A stretch of DNA of 64,000 nucleotides. Origin: Buxus sempervirens. Taxonomy: Eukaryota > Streptophyta > Magnoliopsida > Buxales > Buxaceae. Each line of letters opens with the position of its first letter. The first letter of the stretch is position 1. The notes under the pieces were generated by a model. The model did no database searches, was not told the DNA's origin, and worked only from the letters and a program-made list of their open reading frames with translations. The stretch is from the NCBI GenBank assembly GCA_947561395.2, contig OX387192.1:33377520-33441519 (forward strand), given 5' to 3'. Positions 22,026-35,235 of this stretch are shown here, piece after piece. The position numbers and the translations under genes are program-made.

Positions 22026-25000
22026 ATGGATAGGGTGTTTTCACTGGACGAGATGTCTGACCCGTTTTGGTCGTCGGCGAATTCAACGGCCGATGAGCCT
22101 AAGATGAATCGGAACTCATCTGAATGGGCATTTCAGAGATTTCTTCAAGAAGCAGCTGCGTTGGTGACCCCTCCGTCGTCTGCATCTGCAACAGCTCCAT
22201 CGGTCCCTCCTTTGGTATCTCCGCCCGCAGCGTCGAGACAGCCCGATGGGCGAGATGACGAAGTTATTGAGATCAAGGAGTCTCGTCCATCGTTGGATCC
22301 AGCTGTTCCGAACGTTCCGATTGATTCTAAGGAGTACCAGGAGATCCTCAAAAGGCGTCTGAATTTGGCTTGTGCAGCTGTTGCCATGACTCGGGTATTT
22401 CATTTCCTTCTTCTTCTTCTCTCTGAAGTTTAGGATTTTGTTTTATTTTTTGTATTCATTGATGGATAATTTGATTTCCGATTCGTAATTTATGCTGGGA
22501 TCGGATGTTATTAGAACTGCGGATCCTTAATATTAGATTTCCACTCGTTCGTTGGTTAGTTTTGTGTATGCCCTTTTTCTTCTTCTATTTTTTTATAATG
22601 AGGATTTTAGCCATTCTGGTTATTCGATTCTGCATTTATTTTATATGGCGCACATTGGAAAGTGAATTTGGGGGAACTCATTTATTACTTTCATGGTTTA
22701 TTTTCTATTTTTTCTCATTATCATTTATTTTCTGTTCTTTTGTATTCTTTTGGACATTTACTAGTCCTTTTCTAGCATATAAATATGCTATTTTTCCATG
22801 AACTTGTAGATTTTTTTCTTCCCATCTTTGATTTTGATCTCCATTCACTTTGGCATTTAAATGATTACTATGTAGCCGAACATGTGGGAGTTTCGTCTAA
22901 TACCATTCTCTCCTATGCATGATTGTATAGTTATTCTAAAGACACAGGTGTTCTTTAGGCAGTATTTAGGAATGACAACAGTTACTGTTGCTTGTTTGAG
23001 CCAGCAAAAACCAGGCATATTAATCACATTGCTCGTCTTAGATGCAATTTGATACAATTTGAGCCTTTGGATAATTAAATGAGAACTGTGCTTCTTATAT
23101 ATAATGTGCACTTGACAGTGAATTTGTGGGATTAAAATTGCCTGTTATCATGTCATTTTTGGTGATATCCATTTAAATTGTTAAAGAAAATGTCTATTTC
23201 AGTTTGAAACAAAACTTCTATTGCTAATCACAAAAAAGAAGTCTTTATTATGAATGATTCTATATGAGCCTCTTGATTACACTTGGTCATGCAAACAAGC
23301 TTTATTAGTGGTTAATTTTGATGAATACAACGGTGTATGGTGTTTTATTGGAACTTGGGGAAGTTTTATAAGTGTTCTCTCCTTCAAGCTTTGCATGTAA
23401 TCCACTGTAAATATTGCAAAGTATCTACTCGGAAAGAGCCTTTTTTAGTAGAATTCTTTTCTATGGATATAAATTTCTTGTTACTTTTTTTTGTTAGAGG
23501 ATTTGTTTTCCTTGTGGGTGAGCATTGTGGAAGTTTTTGAAACAATTGTGGTGTGACTTGTATATATTTTGTTTCTCTCTATAAATGTTTCCCTTAGTTT
23601 ATTATTTATGGACTCTAGGAAAGTTATAGTAATTATTTCCAATAATACTCCTGCTGATAGTTAGGAAAACTTAAAGGGAGTATTTGACTCGATCAACATA
23701 CTCCTTTTATGGGCGCAAACCTTTCCTTGGGCATGTATCTATTGGTATTAGTGAGCTTGCGGGCTGCAGTGGATATGTTTTGATCACATGACCCATTTTT
23801 AATTATAAATCCCATTATCAACATTTAGGTTTTTTTTTTTTTTTTTTTTGAAAGAGAGGGTGTTTTAACTTTACATTACAAATCTTCTTATATTTGTAAT
23901 ATTTACTAAAATTTCTTTGTCAGTGTATGTATATGTGTAGAAATTTGAAAATTTTTCGGCTACATAATGATTCAAATTCCACGGGAATTAAAGAGTATTC
24001 TGTTTGATTCGATTCTTTTTTTCAGTTTTTTCTATGTCCACTCTGCTATCTTAAGTAGTTATTATGTAGTTGAATGTGTGGGGGAGTTGGGTATTTCATT
24101 AGCTTCTTCTTCTGAGACATGATGTTAAGTCAACTAAAAAAATCTGGGAATCCACTAGGCAGTAATCTATAAATGTTGGAGTTATATCACATATTTGTGA
24201 TTATGAAGTCATGAACAAGCAAGGTGAATGCTTTTATATTTGTTAACATTTTCTGTAATTAGACAAACTTGTGTAACTACACAGACTGTGGTCATTTGAG
24301 TTTTATATTAGTACGTTCTGGATAATACAATTATATTTATATAATTGGCTTGCTTTCTTCCTAGTTTCTCCTGAAATATATTGAGAGCCAGCATGTATTT
24401 AAACAATTATATTTATATAATTGGCTTGCTTTCTTCCTAGTTTCTCCTGAAATATATTGAGAGCCAGCATGTATTTAATTAGAGAAAGAACAAAAGAGTT
24501 TGTGTGGGTTGAAAGGAAGTCTATTTTGAGTAATGTTTGGAAGTATGAATTGGATTATCTTCTAGTACGTGAAATGAGGTTTTATTTCTGAGATGGATCC
24601 TGGGGACAGAAAGGAGCTCACACTCTTCTCCATAAATGAATAGTATTTTGCCAAATATTCTGGATTTGTGCTCTTTATAATCTTATTACTGTTATTATTC
24701 TATTCATGTGGAGAAGCTAACGATATAAGATGGGTCTGCATCAACAAATTGTCTTATCAATTGTTGCTTGTTTAGTTCTCCATTACCACAAAATTCACTG
24801 TAAATATAATAGTACTAGTATTACTGTCATTATTATGGTTCCTACGTGAAAAATTGTACCTCTGTCATCTTGTTTTATTTATCACGCAGCTTTGGTTTGT
24901 TCCCCCCTTCTCAGTTTTTTATTTGTTTAATTCATTCAAATATTCCCTCTGCATCCCTAAAAGGCCACTGCTTTGGCATAGATGACTATTGATTTTCACT

Positions 25001-28000
25001 TTCCTGATACAGTTTTGGCATCCTTTATTATAATCATTCTTGTGCCTTTCCTTAGTTTTCAATTGCTTCTTTGGTGGTTCTAGACTTTCAGTATGCATTG
25101 AGAAGTCATAATGTGTGATCTTCTGTCCCTTGATTTTTATTTTGTAAAAAAAATTATTCTATTCACTATATTTTTTGAATGGAATAGCTTAATAATTGAT
25201 GGAAGGAGCATGGTGGTCTGTCTTTTGAAGAGTGCCTGTTTCATGATCTTTAGATGATATCTAGTTTACTTGGTTTAGGGATATACACCTTTCTACTGTT
25301 TTCTTGTTTATAAATGATTGGGGACAATGGGGAGGGAGCTGGAACTGTAAACAAAATGTAAAAGGGCGGGCTGCACTTCATTTAGTCAAAGGAGTATGTG
25401 AAGTCCAAAGGAGTACATGTTACTACATACTTTGTATATGGAAGGTTTGGCTGTAACTTTGTGTATAGAAGGTTTGGATGCTCTTCATTAGTCCAAAATA
25501 GTACATGTTACTACAGTGGCAAAGAAAGAGTTGATGCTGATTTTACTTTTATGACATGGGTTCGGTGCAATAACTCTAATTCTATAACAATCCAAGTGTT
25601 AGTCATTTGATAAACCTGTTGACTCTTTAAATGTCTAAGGCTTTTGGAATATGATTCATTTTTTCTTTTACCTTTTTTTTTTCATTTAATTATTTTTTGG
25701 AGATAGTCAGGTTCTAAATTATTTTATGACCATTTTCGTAGGTATCTTCTGCAAAACCTCAAAGTTCTGCTCCTTCAACTAACAGTGGATCACAAACTAC
25801 AAGTACTCCACAGTTGGGATCTCAAGCACCTGAAAAAGGTACAGCTTTTTATCCAACTTTTACTTCTAAGCAAAATGATGTATTCAAGTACAAAATGGCA
25901 TGTGCAGTGTTCTTGAATTCTATCTGGTTAACTGAATTTTGATTGAAGGATATAATCCTTGAAGGGTTTCTTGAATAATTAATGAACTGTGACAAAGATG
26001 GCACTTGTGTCTTTAGTGTTATTTAAAGCTTTGCTTTTTGACAATACTTTCACCTTGTTTCACATAGTCAGGTTCCTTGAACTTATATTGTGAAAATAGA
26101 TAATTTTAAGAAGCTTATTTTGACAATGATGGGATATATAGCTTGTTAACTAAATAGTGTAACAATCAAGGATGAAAATGGGCATATTAAGGTGCTTTAC
26201 ATGTACAGGCCTTCAGCAGCTAATATACCATATGGCATCCAAATGAAGAATGTCTACCTACCAGTAGATTATCCACATACAAAGCCAGATCAGAAAATTT
26301 TCTGAATGTTTTTGTAATCTCATCCCTGTGGAAAATTCTGAGCTGTGCTATGTATTTCATCTATGAATATCTTGGGGTGACTGAAGCACAGTAGTAAATT
26401 TCTGAATGTTTGTTCTGCCCTTCTATTAACTTATCATGAATGAGTCTTGAAATGATTTGAACAATGAGAAAGGATTAAAAGCTAATATATTGCCAAGAAA
26501 TGGCTATTGTTATGCTCTTTTGAGATGTAAAAAAAATCAGGGACATGAAATTTGTATCAACAAGGCGTGAAGCATCCGCACTGAATTAATTTCTTACAGA
26601 TCCAGGAGAATTGGGTGTTGTGGTTGAGGAAGATCATGTCTGTACCTTTTATCTTTGTAAGCTTTGTCCATATGAAGTTTAAAATCTTTTGTTACTAGAC
26701 TGGCGAAATTTGAAATATTTGCCATTCCAGCCCTTCCTTTTTTATTTTCAGGATTTGGCATAACTGAAAAGTGGTAAAATGCTATACATATCACGTCAGA
26801 AAACTTTTTAATGTTTTAATAAATAAATTGATTTGAAAATAATAAAATCTGGAAAAGATATTGGCAAGTGATTAAATCATGAATATGGCTCTTTTTGGGT
26901 GCCAGGATGTTTTTTTTTTTTTTTGCGTATGAACCACATGTGGAAGTCTCTTTTGCAGCGAAGTAGGGAATTATAAACAGAGAATTGAATAGCAACGCAA
27001 TGAATGTACTATGGGGTGTGTATATGGAAATGCCTTGTGAAGGTTTTGGAGTCCTTCCCAAAAAGTATCGTGTTCAATGCCATAATGGGGATAAAATTCT
27101 ATTCTAGGAGGACTTTTACCATGATTTCTAGGAAGATATTTCTGTAGTCAGTTTCATGTGGTTCTCGAACCCAACCCATCTTAGCTTGATGTCCATAAAA
27201 TAGTCAAGGAAGCGGAGGCTTATTCTGAGGTCAGAGGACCTGATGAATGCCTACATTCTATAGGCGCCTTCACAAATTTAATACAGACAACAATGCCTAT
27301 GAAGCAACAACAATGCCTACATTTGCTTGTCAATCACCTGATGAATACCTACATTCTATACTTCTTTATCAAGGTCAGTTACATATGAACGCAGATTACA
27401 ATGCCTATGAAGCAGCTATTGAGACTTGCTTAATTTGATCTCATTACTCAATTTTAAAATGCTTGATAATGATCTCTTTCATCCCGAGATAACTTCGGTT
27501 TGCCAATCTGGTCCGAAGTTTCTTTCTTTGTTTAAACAGTACTGTGTTCACATTCAATGACCTAATTAGCAGAAAGAGAATGATTCCAACTTCCAAATAT
27601 CGCATCCATTGAAAATTGCCTGCAGCTTCAGTAAGGCGTTGTGGGAGATGAATTCGCACATTGTTTACTAGTCTAATGGAAATTTTGGGATGATCAGGAT
27701 TCCATATTATTAAACTTCACTATGGATTAATGGAGTATATTCTGCCTATCAATCAATATTATCTGTTACATAAAGTTTAATTGGGCTATATTTTTCTGAA
27801 TCTTTTGGTATATTGGGCTACTGAAAACCTTGTAAAGATTGTCAGCCTGAACCTTTCTATAGCCACAACTGCTGATTTTTTAGTACTTAGTTTTTTTTTA
27901 TAACCGTTTGTGTAATTGCCTGCCTTCCCTTCTTCTGCTAGTTTTATAAAATTCTTATCTATACTTAAGAAATAATTTGTCATGCATAACGAGCACCTAA

Positions 28001-31000
28001 GTCAGTCTCCAGTTATGTAGCCAATTCATCCATTTTCTAGTCTTCCTTCCTGGAGCAAAGTAAATTTTTTTCTGTAAGCTGGTTCTTGACAGAGTTAGCA
28101 TGCTAATGACTCTTCCGCTTCCTGCCATTATTAATGGAGTAAAATTATGATTTATCTTTAGAATTTTATTTGAATGTTTCAATCCCTATCTTGCTTATTT
28201 CCCCTTGTGTGCTAATGGTTGATTGGAGTTGTTGGACTTTGAAATTCTTGTACACTTGAATGAACCATAGCAAATGTTACTGTTGATATTACCTTAGGCT
28301 GCGAGCCTGAAAATGTGGGTTCAAGTCTGAGTGCAGCCAATTTACACAAAAATGCCAAACATGAGTTCTGTTGCCAGTCTTATCCTCCTGGTAACTTGCT
28401 TTCGTAGTGTCTGCACTACGTTACGGTCTCATAATAAGTGATTTAGGTTTCCTTCTAATAGTTGTAAGTGGAGAAGATTATATGCTTATAAAGATTGATG
28501 CAGGCTTTCGGTTCCAATGTGTTTGATGGGGGTGATTTAAATGTTGATTTTGAGTCCTTTTGTGTTCCCTAAATTTATATATGACCATCAAACTGCACTT
28601 ATTGAGAACATTTGGACATGATACTCTTCCTCACTGCCTATGTTGATATGAATATATGGGAATGGTTTTATTGCCCATCCATGGTTGACACGTGTGCTTG
28701 ACAGGTAGAAAACTAATATTCCTTCATTTGGTGGCAAATTTTTTTTTATTTATCCGTGGCTTGTATACTGATGCAACCATTGTATCTAAGATTCTAAATG
28801 CTTATGGAGAAAGTCACCTGGTTTCTGCAAAGTCTTATGTCATATTATTCCTTGAAGATACTTCCTTTATTGCAACATTGACAAATGGCTTCCATCACTA
28901 TCAAAAGTGAAAGGCATCTTTAGTAAATGAAATGAAAAAACTTGTATATTTTTTAGTCCCATTACCAACAATGAAAATCCTGGACTGCCCCTGTGCAGTT
29001 TATGATATTTTTACTGGCAATTCTGAATCCTTCAAGCATTGGTGCATAACTTTGCCCATATTCCTCAAACCCTTTTTTTTTTAATTCTAATAACTACAAT
29101 TTTATATTTCTATTGATACTTGTGATTCCATAGATCAAGTCTGTCATGAAGGGTAAAGTTGGATCTCACCTCACTTTAACAATGTAGGATCTGGAAGTGG
29201 TTTCTCCGCAACCCAGGATAAAGCTGTTGGTGGAGCTCTTGGGATTCCATCCTTACCCTCTATGCAAAAAAAATCTGCGGTTCCAGTTAGGTCAACAACC
29301 AGTGGGTCATCAAGAGAACACTCTGATGATGATGATGACCTTGAAGGAGAAACAGAAACAACCGAAAATATGGATCCTGCTAATGCAAAACGTGTAAGGA
29401 GGTAACAGCTCTCTGATATTTCTATTTAGTTTGACAATGGATATATTGGAAAAACCTGAAGTTTTAGTAATGTTTACTTTGGAAGAACTTGAGTTTTAGT
29501 ACTGGAGGCTTAAATGAATTCATGTTTGCCAAGAATTTATTATTTTGTTTTTAAACATAGTGCTCAGATATATGCAGAAAGCAGATGTTTCAGGTAGATG
29601 TACCTTTGTGGTATATCCATGTAACATGGATGACTGAGTCTTAATACATTAGATATTTTTGGTTGCAATTTGCACTTCCTTTGGCTGATCCTTTTGTGCC
29701 ACCTCAGGATGTTGTCAAACAGAGAGTCCGCAAGACGCTCTAGAAGAAGAAAACAAGCCCATTTGAGTGAGCTTGAGGCACATGTATGGACCAGTTCCCA
29801 TTGGATGCTTCTCCATTTTAAGTTCGTGGAACATTTATTTGTTTTTCTTTGTGTTTCTAAAGGTCATTTATGGTTCATTATAGGTTGCACAACTAAGAGT
29901 TGAGAATTCTTCTTTATTGAAGCGTCTTACTGACATAAGTCAAAAGTATAACGAAGCTGCTGTTGACAACAGGATTTTAAAAGCAGATGTTGAAACATTG
30001 AGAGCAAAGGTAAGCCATCATTTCCTGATTGTAGTCAATGTAATCTTTACTGGTTATTTGCCTTTTCCTATGTGTTTTATTTGCTTCTATCCAGGAAGTT
30101 TTACCATACATTACCATTAATACATGCAATTGTGGGAAACCTATATTAGATCTTGAATAATTTGTGCGTGACTGCCTGAATGTGTCAATTAAGCATGCAT
30201 AAAAGAACTTGATGTATTGGATATTTTGATTATGCTCCATCACCCCCTAGGTAGAACACTGAAAAGTGCAGGTCCAAATAGGTGTCCACAACCATTTCAG
30301 CCCTCTATACTATGCCTTAAGGTTAATATTTATCATACAGTTGTTGCGTTGATGTCCGGATCCAGATTTCCATCCCATCTTTCACTTAATATTTATCATA
30401 TTAAGGTATATGCCTCCTTGCTCAACATCAGAGGCCCAAATCCTTTGTCACAATATAAAGCCCACCAAAAAAAAAAAAATTTCATTTTTTTCTGCTTTAT
30501 TTTAAGTATCTTCCTCAAACTAACACTTGTTTGTTATTCTTCTATTTCAGAACCTTTTGGGCTTTTCACATTAAATCCCTGATAGACATTGAAGGGATTT
30601 GCAGACTCAACTATCTTGCAGTATATATCTTTGTGACCACTACAAATTTTCTTCTATATATAATATCTCATTAAATTTAGAAGTCTTTTTCCATTTTCAT
30701 CGGTCTTAAGTTTTTTTCTTTTTAAAAATGTGGGATACAGGGGGCTTAGGCTTCAATGCTATGGCTTGTACCTCAGATCAGTCTATTTTAAAACAACTGC
30801 CTGCCTCTGTTATTTCTCTTAATAAAATTTGCATTTCTGTAGCTACTACTGTGGTGATCTTATGATTGCGAGTGATCTGCCTGATTTGTGTGAATCATCC
30901 AGGTGAAAATGGCAGAAGATTCGGTTAAGAGAGTAACAGGGTTGAATCCCCTGTTCCAAGCCATGACTGAGATATCCAACATGACCGTGCCATTTGCTTG

Positions 31001-31340
31001 CAGCCCATCTGATACATCCACAGATGCTGCCGTCCCAGTGCAGGATGACCCAAAGAAGTTATTCCGACCTGCTCCTAATATTACTGCTCCACATGAACAG
31101 ATGGTACACAATGGTTTGCCCGAAATTAACCCTGTCCCCCCAATTGAAAACATGCATGAAACTCCTGGAGGCAACAAGATGGGCCGAACAGCTTCCATGC
31201 AGCGAGTGGCCAGCTTGGAACACCTGCAGAAGCGAATCCGTGGTGGGGCAACTCCTTGTGGACCTGTGCAGTGGGTTGCAGGTTGGGACGCTGAAACCCC
31301 TAATGCAGTGGAGAGCAGTGGCAGGCAGAATCAATTGTGA
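22026..31340 (+). CDS. CPRF2: Group C bZIP transcription factor (CPRF2 / AtbZIP10/25/63-like)
   Basis: Six exons (22026-22394, 25742-25838, 29188-29401, 29708-29783, 29884-30009, 30903-31340) join in frame to 439 residues. The N-terminus '[10 protein letters not shown]' and '[13 protein letters not shown]' are group C hallmarks. The basic region has the N-x7-R signature (N231, R239, '[12 protein letters not shown]'). The zipper follows with heptads at L249, L256, L263, I270, A277, L284 and L291, longer than in most plant bZIPs. It runs across the exon 4/5 border. The C-terminus has '[20 protein letters not shown]'. These proteins are nuclear, bind ACGT cores and heterodimerise with group S1 bZIPs in sugar and energy responses. 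Introns 1 and 2 are each about 3.3 kb. No break is seen. Confidence 0.93.
24327..24478. repeat. Perfect 76-bp tandem duplication in bZIP intron 1
   Basis: Copies at 24327-24402 and 24403-24478 (starting ACAATTATATTTATATAATT) are identical over all 76 bases, so the duplication is recent or is an assembly artefact. Confidence 0.95.
27239..27415. repeat. Diverged tandem duplication in bZIP intron 2
   Basis: CCTGATGAATGCCTACATTC at 27239 recurs at 27337 with one change, and ACAATGCCTATGAAGCA at 27290 recurs at 27398. The period is about 98-108 bp, so an indel has accumulated since duplication. Confidence 0.75.
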
Positions 31341-32487
31341 AAGCTTTATGGGTAGTGTTGAAGGGTGTATTGCAATGCTATTATTGCTTGCCATATATGA
31401 AAATTATGATTCTTTGTTTGAAAATTATAATGTGATACTGCATTGTTGACGTTCAGTACATAATGTCATGGACACCTTTTATTTTGATCTTCTGATGATG
31501 GAAATATCCAAATTTCAGCCTCCGCAGTAGTTCAAAGTTCTGACTAATTCTACATAACCTGTGTGTTCTTATCAAGGTGGGAGCTCCCCGTCAAGGACTC
31601 CACTGTATCAGCATTGACAAGTTCAACTGCGGACTCTTATAGGCTGCTCTATAGTGTGGCCACAGCAGAGTAGACCATCTTTCTATTTGTGATGTGAATA
31701 TCCACAGGTCTTGATGTATTTGAGAAAGAATCTTACTATGAATTTGAATGAGAAATTGATGATTAATTTTATGAAGATTTGCAGCAGAAACACGACACAA
31801 ATGGCTAAACATTAATGATGTTTTAAGGGAAAAAAAAATCACTATAGGTTTGCATTTAAGTTAGTTTTATGCTGCATTGTGCACGGTTTTGAAGCCTTGG
31901 AAACCTATACTCCAGTGTAACACTTTCTTGTTTTAAATTCAATTTAAAAAACAAAATTAAAATAATCTTTAAAATGTCAATTGAATTGCTTTCTTATAAT
32001 TTTTTAAGAAAATGAGAAGTGGATCACAGTTGCATCAGTTTTTTCTTGGGAAAATCGGTTTGGAGTGATACTTTGTAAAGTAATTCCAATTCAGTCGTTC
32101 AATTTTTGGTAATTGAGAATAAGTAATATTTTTTAAAAATAATTGAGAATCATGAACAATTTCTTTTGGAAAAGCGCTCAAAACACTTGCAAACCTCATT
32201 CTTAACAAAACGACTCAAAAGGTTTTCGAAGTCTTTCGAGGTTATTTTCGGAAGAAATTCTATATGAATAGTGAAATAATACTGATTCTCAAATATTTTT
32301 AAAAATTAATACTAGTCCATAATTAACAAGAATTGTGTGACTGAATCAGAATTATTTTAAAAAGTAAATACTTAAAAAGTTAAAACCAATTTTCAAGGTC
32401 AGTTTGTGTAAGGGTTGAGGACCTCGTTCAAATTTCCCGCTAATAGAAACGAAGGTTTAATCCCAGTTCCGATTTTCAAATCAATGA
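31341..32487. other. bZIP 3' flank and PPR gene 5' flank
   Basis: The first 500 bases are the likely bZIP 3' UTR. From about 31900 the sequence is AT-rich without coding signal. A 65-codon frame at 32415-32612 overlaps the PPR start in another frame and is a shadow or at most an overlapping upstream frame. Confidence 0.6.
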
Positions 32488-34464
32488 ATGCGTTTCAGTT
32501 CCAAATCCAGGTTTCTTCAGTGTCCAACCTTTACATCTCGAAAGAAATGCGCGATAATCCATGGGCAGATGGTCGTAAACGGAACTGTGAACAACCGTTC
32601 CGCGATCACTAACCTTCTGGTGCCCCTCGTAGATCCTGACAATGGTGATCTTGACTACGCCCTAGCCATCTTCCATCAAATTCCCAACCCTTCCACGTTT
32701 CTATGGAATACCATCATCAGAGCTTTTTCGAAGAACAGGTTCCCGCAAGAATCAATTACCCTTTACCGCAAAATGTGTCGATTCGGAGTTGTTCCTGATG
32801 TTTACACCTTCCAGTTCTCGTTCAGTGCCTGTGCTATGTATTCCTCGACCTCGACAGGCCAGGCGATCCATGGTAGCTTTTTTAAGCACTTCGTTGAATC
32901 AGGTGTTTATGTTATGAACTCTCTCATGCACATGTACTCAGAGTTTGGATGGGTTGATACTGCGCGAAGAGTTTTTGATGAAATGAGTTTAAGGAATGTC
33001 GTCTCGTGGACAACAATGGTCGGTGGTTATGCAAAAATTGGGATGATGGGTGACGCGATGATATTGTTCGATGAAATGCATGAAAGAAATGTTGTTTCGT
33101 GGACTAGTATTATTTCTGGTTATGCTCGGACAGGGCAAGCTCAAGAAGCTGTTCAATATTTCAAGAAGATGGTGTATGCTAATGTAAAGCCAGATGCTGT
33201 CACAATGGTTTCAGTGCTTTCTGCTTGTGCCCAACTGCGGAATCTGGATTTAGGCAAATGGGTTCACCGGTTTGTTGATAAAGAGTTTGGAATGTCTAGG
33301 GTTTTGGCTGTTGCGCTGATTGATATGTATGCAAAATGTGGAGATATAGAGGCTGCCCGTTGGGTTTTTGATACCGTGGGTCAGGGGATCCTTGCAGCTT
33401 GGAATGCAATTATTGATGGGTACTGCAAATTGGGTGAGTTGAGTGTGGCTCGCTCTCTCTTTGATCAGATGGATGAATATGATCGAGATCTTATCACATT
33501 TAATTCGATGATAACTGGGTACATTCAGAGCAGTAACCATATGGAAGCGTTATTATTGTTCTCAGAGCTGCGAGCCTTAGATTTGGCACCAGACAACTTT
33601 ATGATTGCGAGTTTACTCACAGCTTGTGCAAATCAAGGTGCTCTAATAGAAGGCAAGGTATTGCATGCTTACATAGAGAAGATTTCAAATGGACAAGATC
33701 CTTTTGTTGAGACTGCATTTATAGACATGTATGCAAAGTGTGGGAGTGTAGATCAGGCAATGCAGATCTTTAATGAAATGTCCAAGAAAGATGTGCAAGC
33801 TTGGACAGCTATGATTACAGGGCTTGCAATGCATGGATATGGGAAATCTGCTCTTGCTCTCTTTCGATCAATGCGGGAAGAAGGGACTAGACCTAACAAT
33901 GTCACATATGTTGGTGTTTTAAGTGCTTGCAGCCACGCGGGCCTTATTGAACAGGGTCTTCTCCATTTTGATGAGATGAGATCTTTATACAAGATAGAAC
34001 CAGAGGTTGAGCATTATGGTTGCATGGTTGATCTGCTCGGTCGTTCTGGCTATATAAAGGAGGCTGAAGGGCTCATCCACTGTATGCCCATTAAACCAAA
34101 TTCTGTAATCTGGAGTTCTCTGTTAAGCTCCTGTAGAGTTTATAATGATGTTAAACGAGCTGAGAAGGCAGTGAAGAATCTTCTTGATTTAGAGTCTCAA
34201 AATGATGCTGCATATGTTCTATTATACAACATGTATGCAAGCTCAGGAAAATGGGAGAAGGCTACTGACATTCGAAGCATTATGGACAATCGAGGTATCG
34301 TAAAGACAGCTGGTTTTAGTAGTATTGAGATGGATGGAAATATTCACGAATTCATTGCAGGTGATAGATCACATCCTCAGTTTGATGAAATACATATGGT
34401 TATGGGTGAAATAACAACTCGAATGAAGTTAGCAGGTAACATGCTTAGCACATTGCAAGTGTGA
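32488..34464 (+). CDS. Pentatricopeptide-repeat protein, PLS class, E/E+ subtype, organellar
   Basis: An intronless frame of 658 residues. Repeats of the P, L and S types run from about residue 15 to 520, with typical signatures such as 'NPSTFLWNTIIRAFSKN', 'NVVSWTTMVGGYAKIG', 'ALIDMYAKCGDIEAARWVFD' and 'DVQAWTAMITGLAMHG'. They are followed by the E and E+ motifs ('VIWSSLLSSCRVYNDVKRAE', 'AAYVLLYNMYASSGKWEKA', 'GFSSIEMDGNIHEFIAGD'). The chain stops at 'MLSTLQV' without a DYW deaminase domain, so it would need a DYW partner if it edits RNA. The basic N-terminus suits mitochondrial or plastid targeting. The family binds organellar RNA, and the specific target cannot be read from here. The gene is complete, with no break. 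Confidence 0.95.
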   Translation: MRFSSKSRFLQCPTFTSRKKCAIIHGQMVVNGTVNNRSAITNLLVPLVDPDNGDLDYALAIFHQIPNPSTFLWNTIIRAFSKNRFPQESITLYRKMCRFGVVPDVYTFQFSFSACAMYSSTSTGQAIHGSFFKHFVESGVYVMNSLMHMYSEFGWVDTARRVFDEMSLRNVVSWTTMVGGYAKIGMMGDAMILFDEMHERNVVSWTSIISGYARTGQAQEAVQYFKKMVYANVKPDAVTMVSVLSACAQLRNLDLGKWVHRFVDKEFGMSRVLAVALIDMYAKCGDIEAARWVFDTVGQGILAAWNAIIDGYCKLGELSVARSLFDQMDEYDRDLITFNSMITGYIQSSNHMEALLLFSELRALDLAPDNFMIASLLTACANQGALIEGKVLHAYIEKISNGQDPFVETAFIDMYAKCGSVDQAMQIFNEMSKKDVQAWTAMITGLAMHGYGKSALALFRSMREEGTRPNNVTYVGVLSACSHAGLIEQGLLHFDEMRSLYKIEPEVEHYGCMVDLLGRSGYIKEAEGLIHCMPIKPNSVIWSSLLSSCRVYNDVKRAEKAVKNLLDLESQNDAAYVLLYNMYASSGKWEKATDIRSIMDNRGIVKTAGFSSIEMDGNIHEFIAGDRSHPQFDEIHMVMGEITTRMKLAGNMLSTLQV

Positions 34465-34724
34465 AAGGAAGATCAATTAGCCAGCCAGTCCGAGAAAAAA
34501 AGGCTGTAGCTTTCAGTATCTTCCATGTTGGAGGTAAAAGATTCCAATTGCTATTCTCAAGAACTCATGGGTCTGCCCTGCATCGATTGCCACCATACAA
34601 TCAATTTGATTACCAAAATACTGAAATGGTATACATTATTCAGGGATCGGAATCACTTCCTCCATTTCAGGGATGGGAGATGTTCATGCATCAAGTTTTG
34701 GTGTGAATTCATCCATTTGGTTCG

Positions 34725-34970
34725 GCTCAGTTCGATTCATCTGTTTTAAGCAATAAACCGAATCATCTATAGATGGCGGTCTGACTTAAAACATTTGTAT
34801 ATATGTAATAAGTTCGGTTCTGTTGACCTTAAGAAATTAAACCGAACCAAAATCAAATCGGTTTTATATAGTTACAGAATGGTTCCGTTACTAACAACCA
34901 AAAACTGAACCTAATAGGTTCGGTTTGGTGCGGTTTATAGGTTTTAACCAAATCGTTGCCAAACCTGAGG
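34725..34970. repeat. CGGTT/AACCG-rich tract, probable decayed repeat
   Basis: Many copies of TTCGGTT, AACCGAA and related words on both strands lie between the PPR and AARE genes, typical of degenerate non-autonomous repeats in plants. No clear ends were found. Confidence 0.45.
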
Positions 34971-35235
34971 TCAAGCCGTTTCATGTAGAGCCACAACAGT
35001 ATTGCGATTGTCATTGGCCATGTCAGGTCCACATGCTCCCCTCTTATATTGAAGGACAGGGGGAATCCATATATGCAAAATGTCAACATGAGGTCTGCGA
35101 CAGTCTTGACATTTAAGCAGAGCATCCGATTCTTAATAATACTCTATAATTACTGCTGCATGTAAGCAGAGCATCCGATTCTTGGTCTAACCAATGCGGT
35201 CACTCGTGGGGGGTAGTCCATATAGAAGGAGAATC
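34971..35235. other. Intergenic, 21-bp direct repeat
   Basis: TAAGCAGAGCATCCGATTCTT occurs at 35114-35134 and again at 35163-35183. Nothing else was recognised. Confidence 0.6.

Noticed and set aside
32415-32612. A 65-codon frame overlapping the PPR start.
   Set aside because: It is in another frame, has no similarity, and overlaps a strong 658-residue gene.
34250-34464. A DYW deaminase domain at the end of the PPR protein.
   Set aside because: The frame stops after the E+ motif and no HxE...CxxC deaminase residues follow in any frame.
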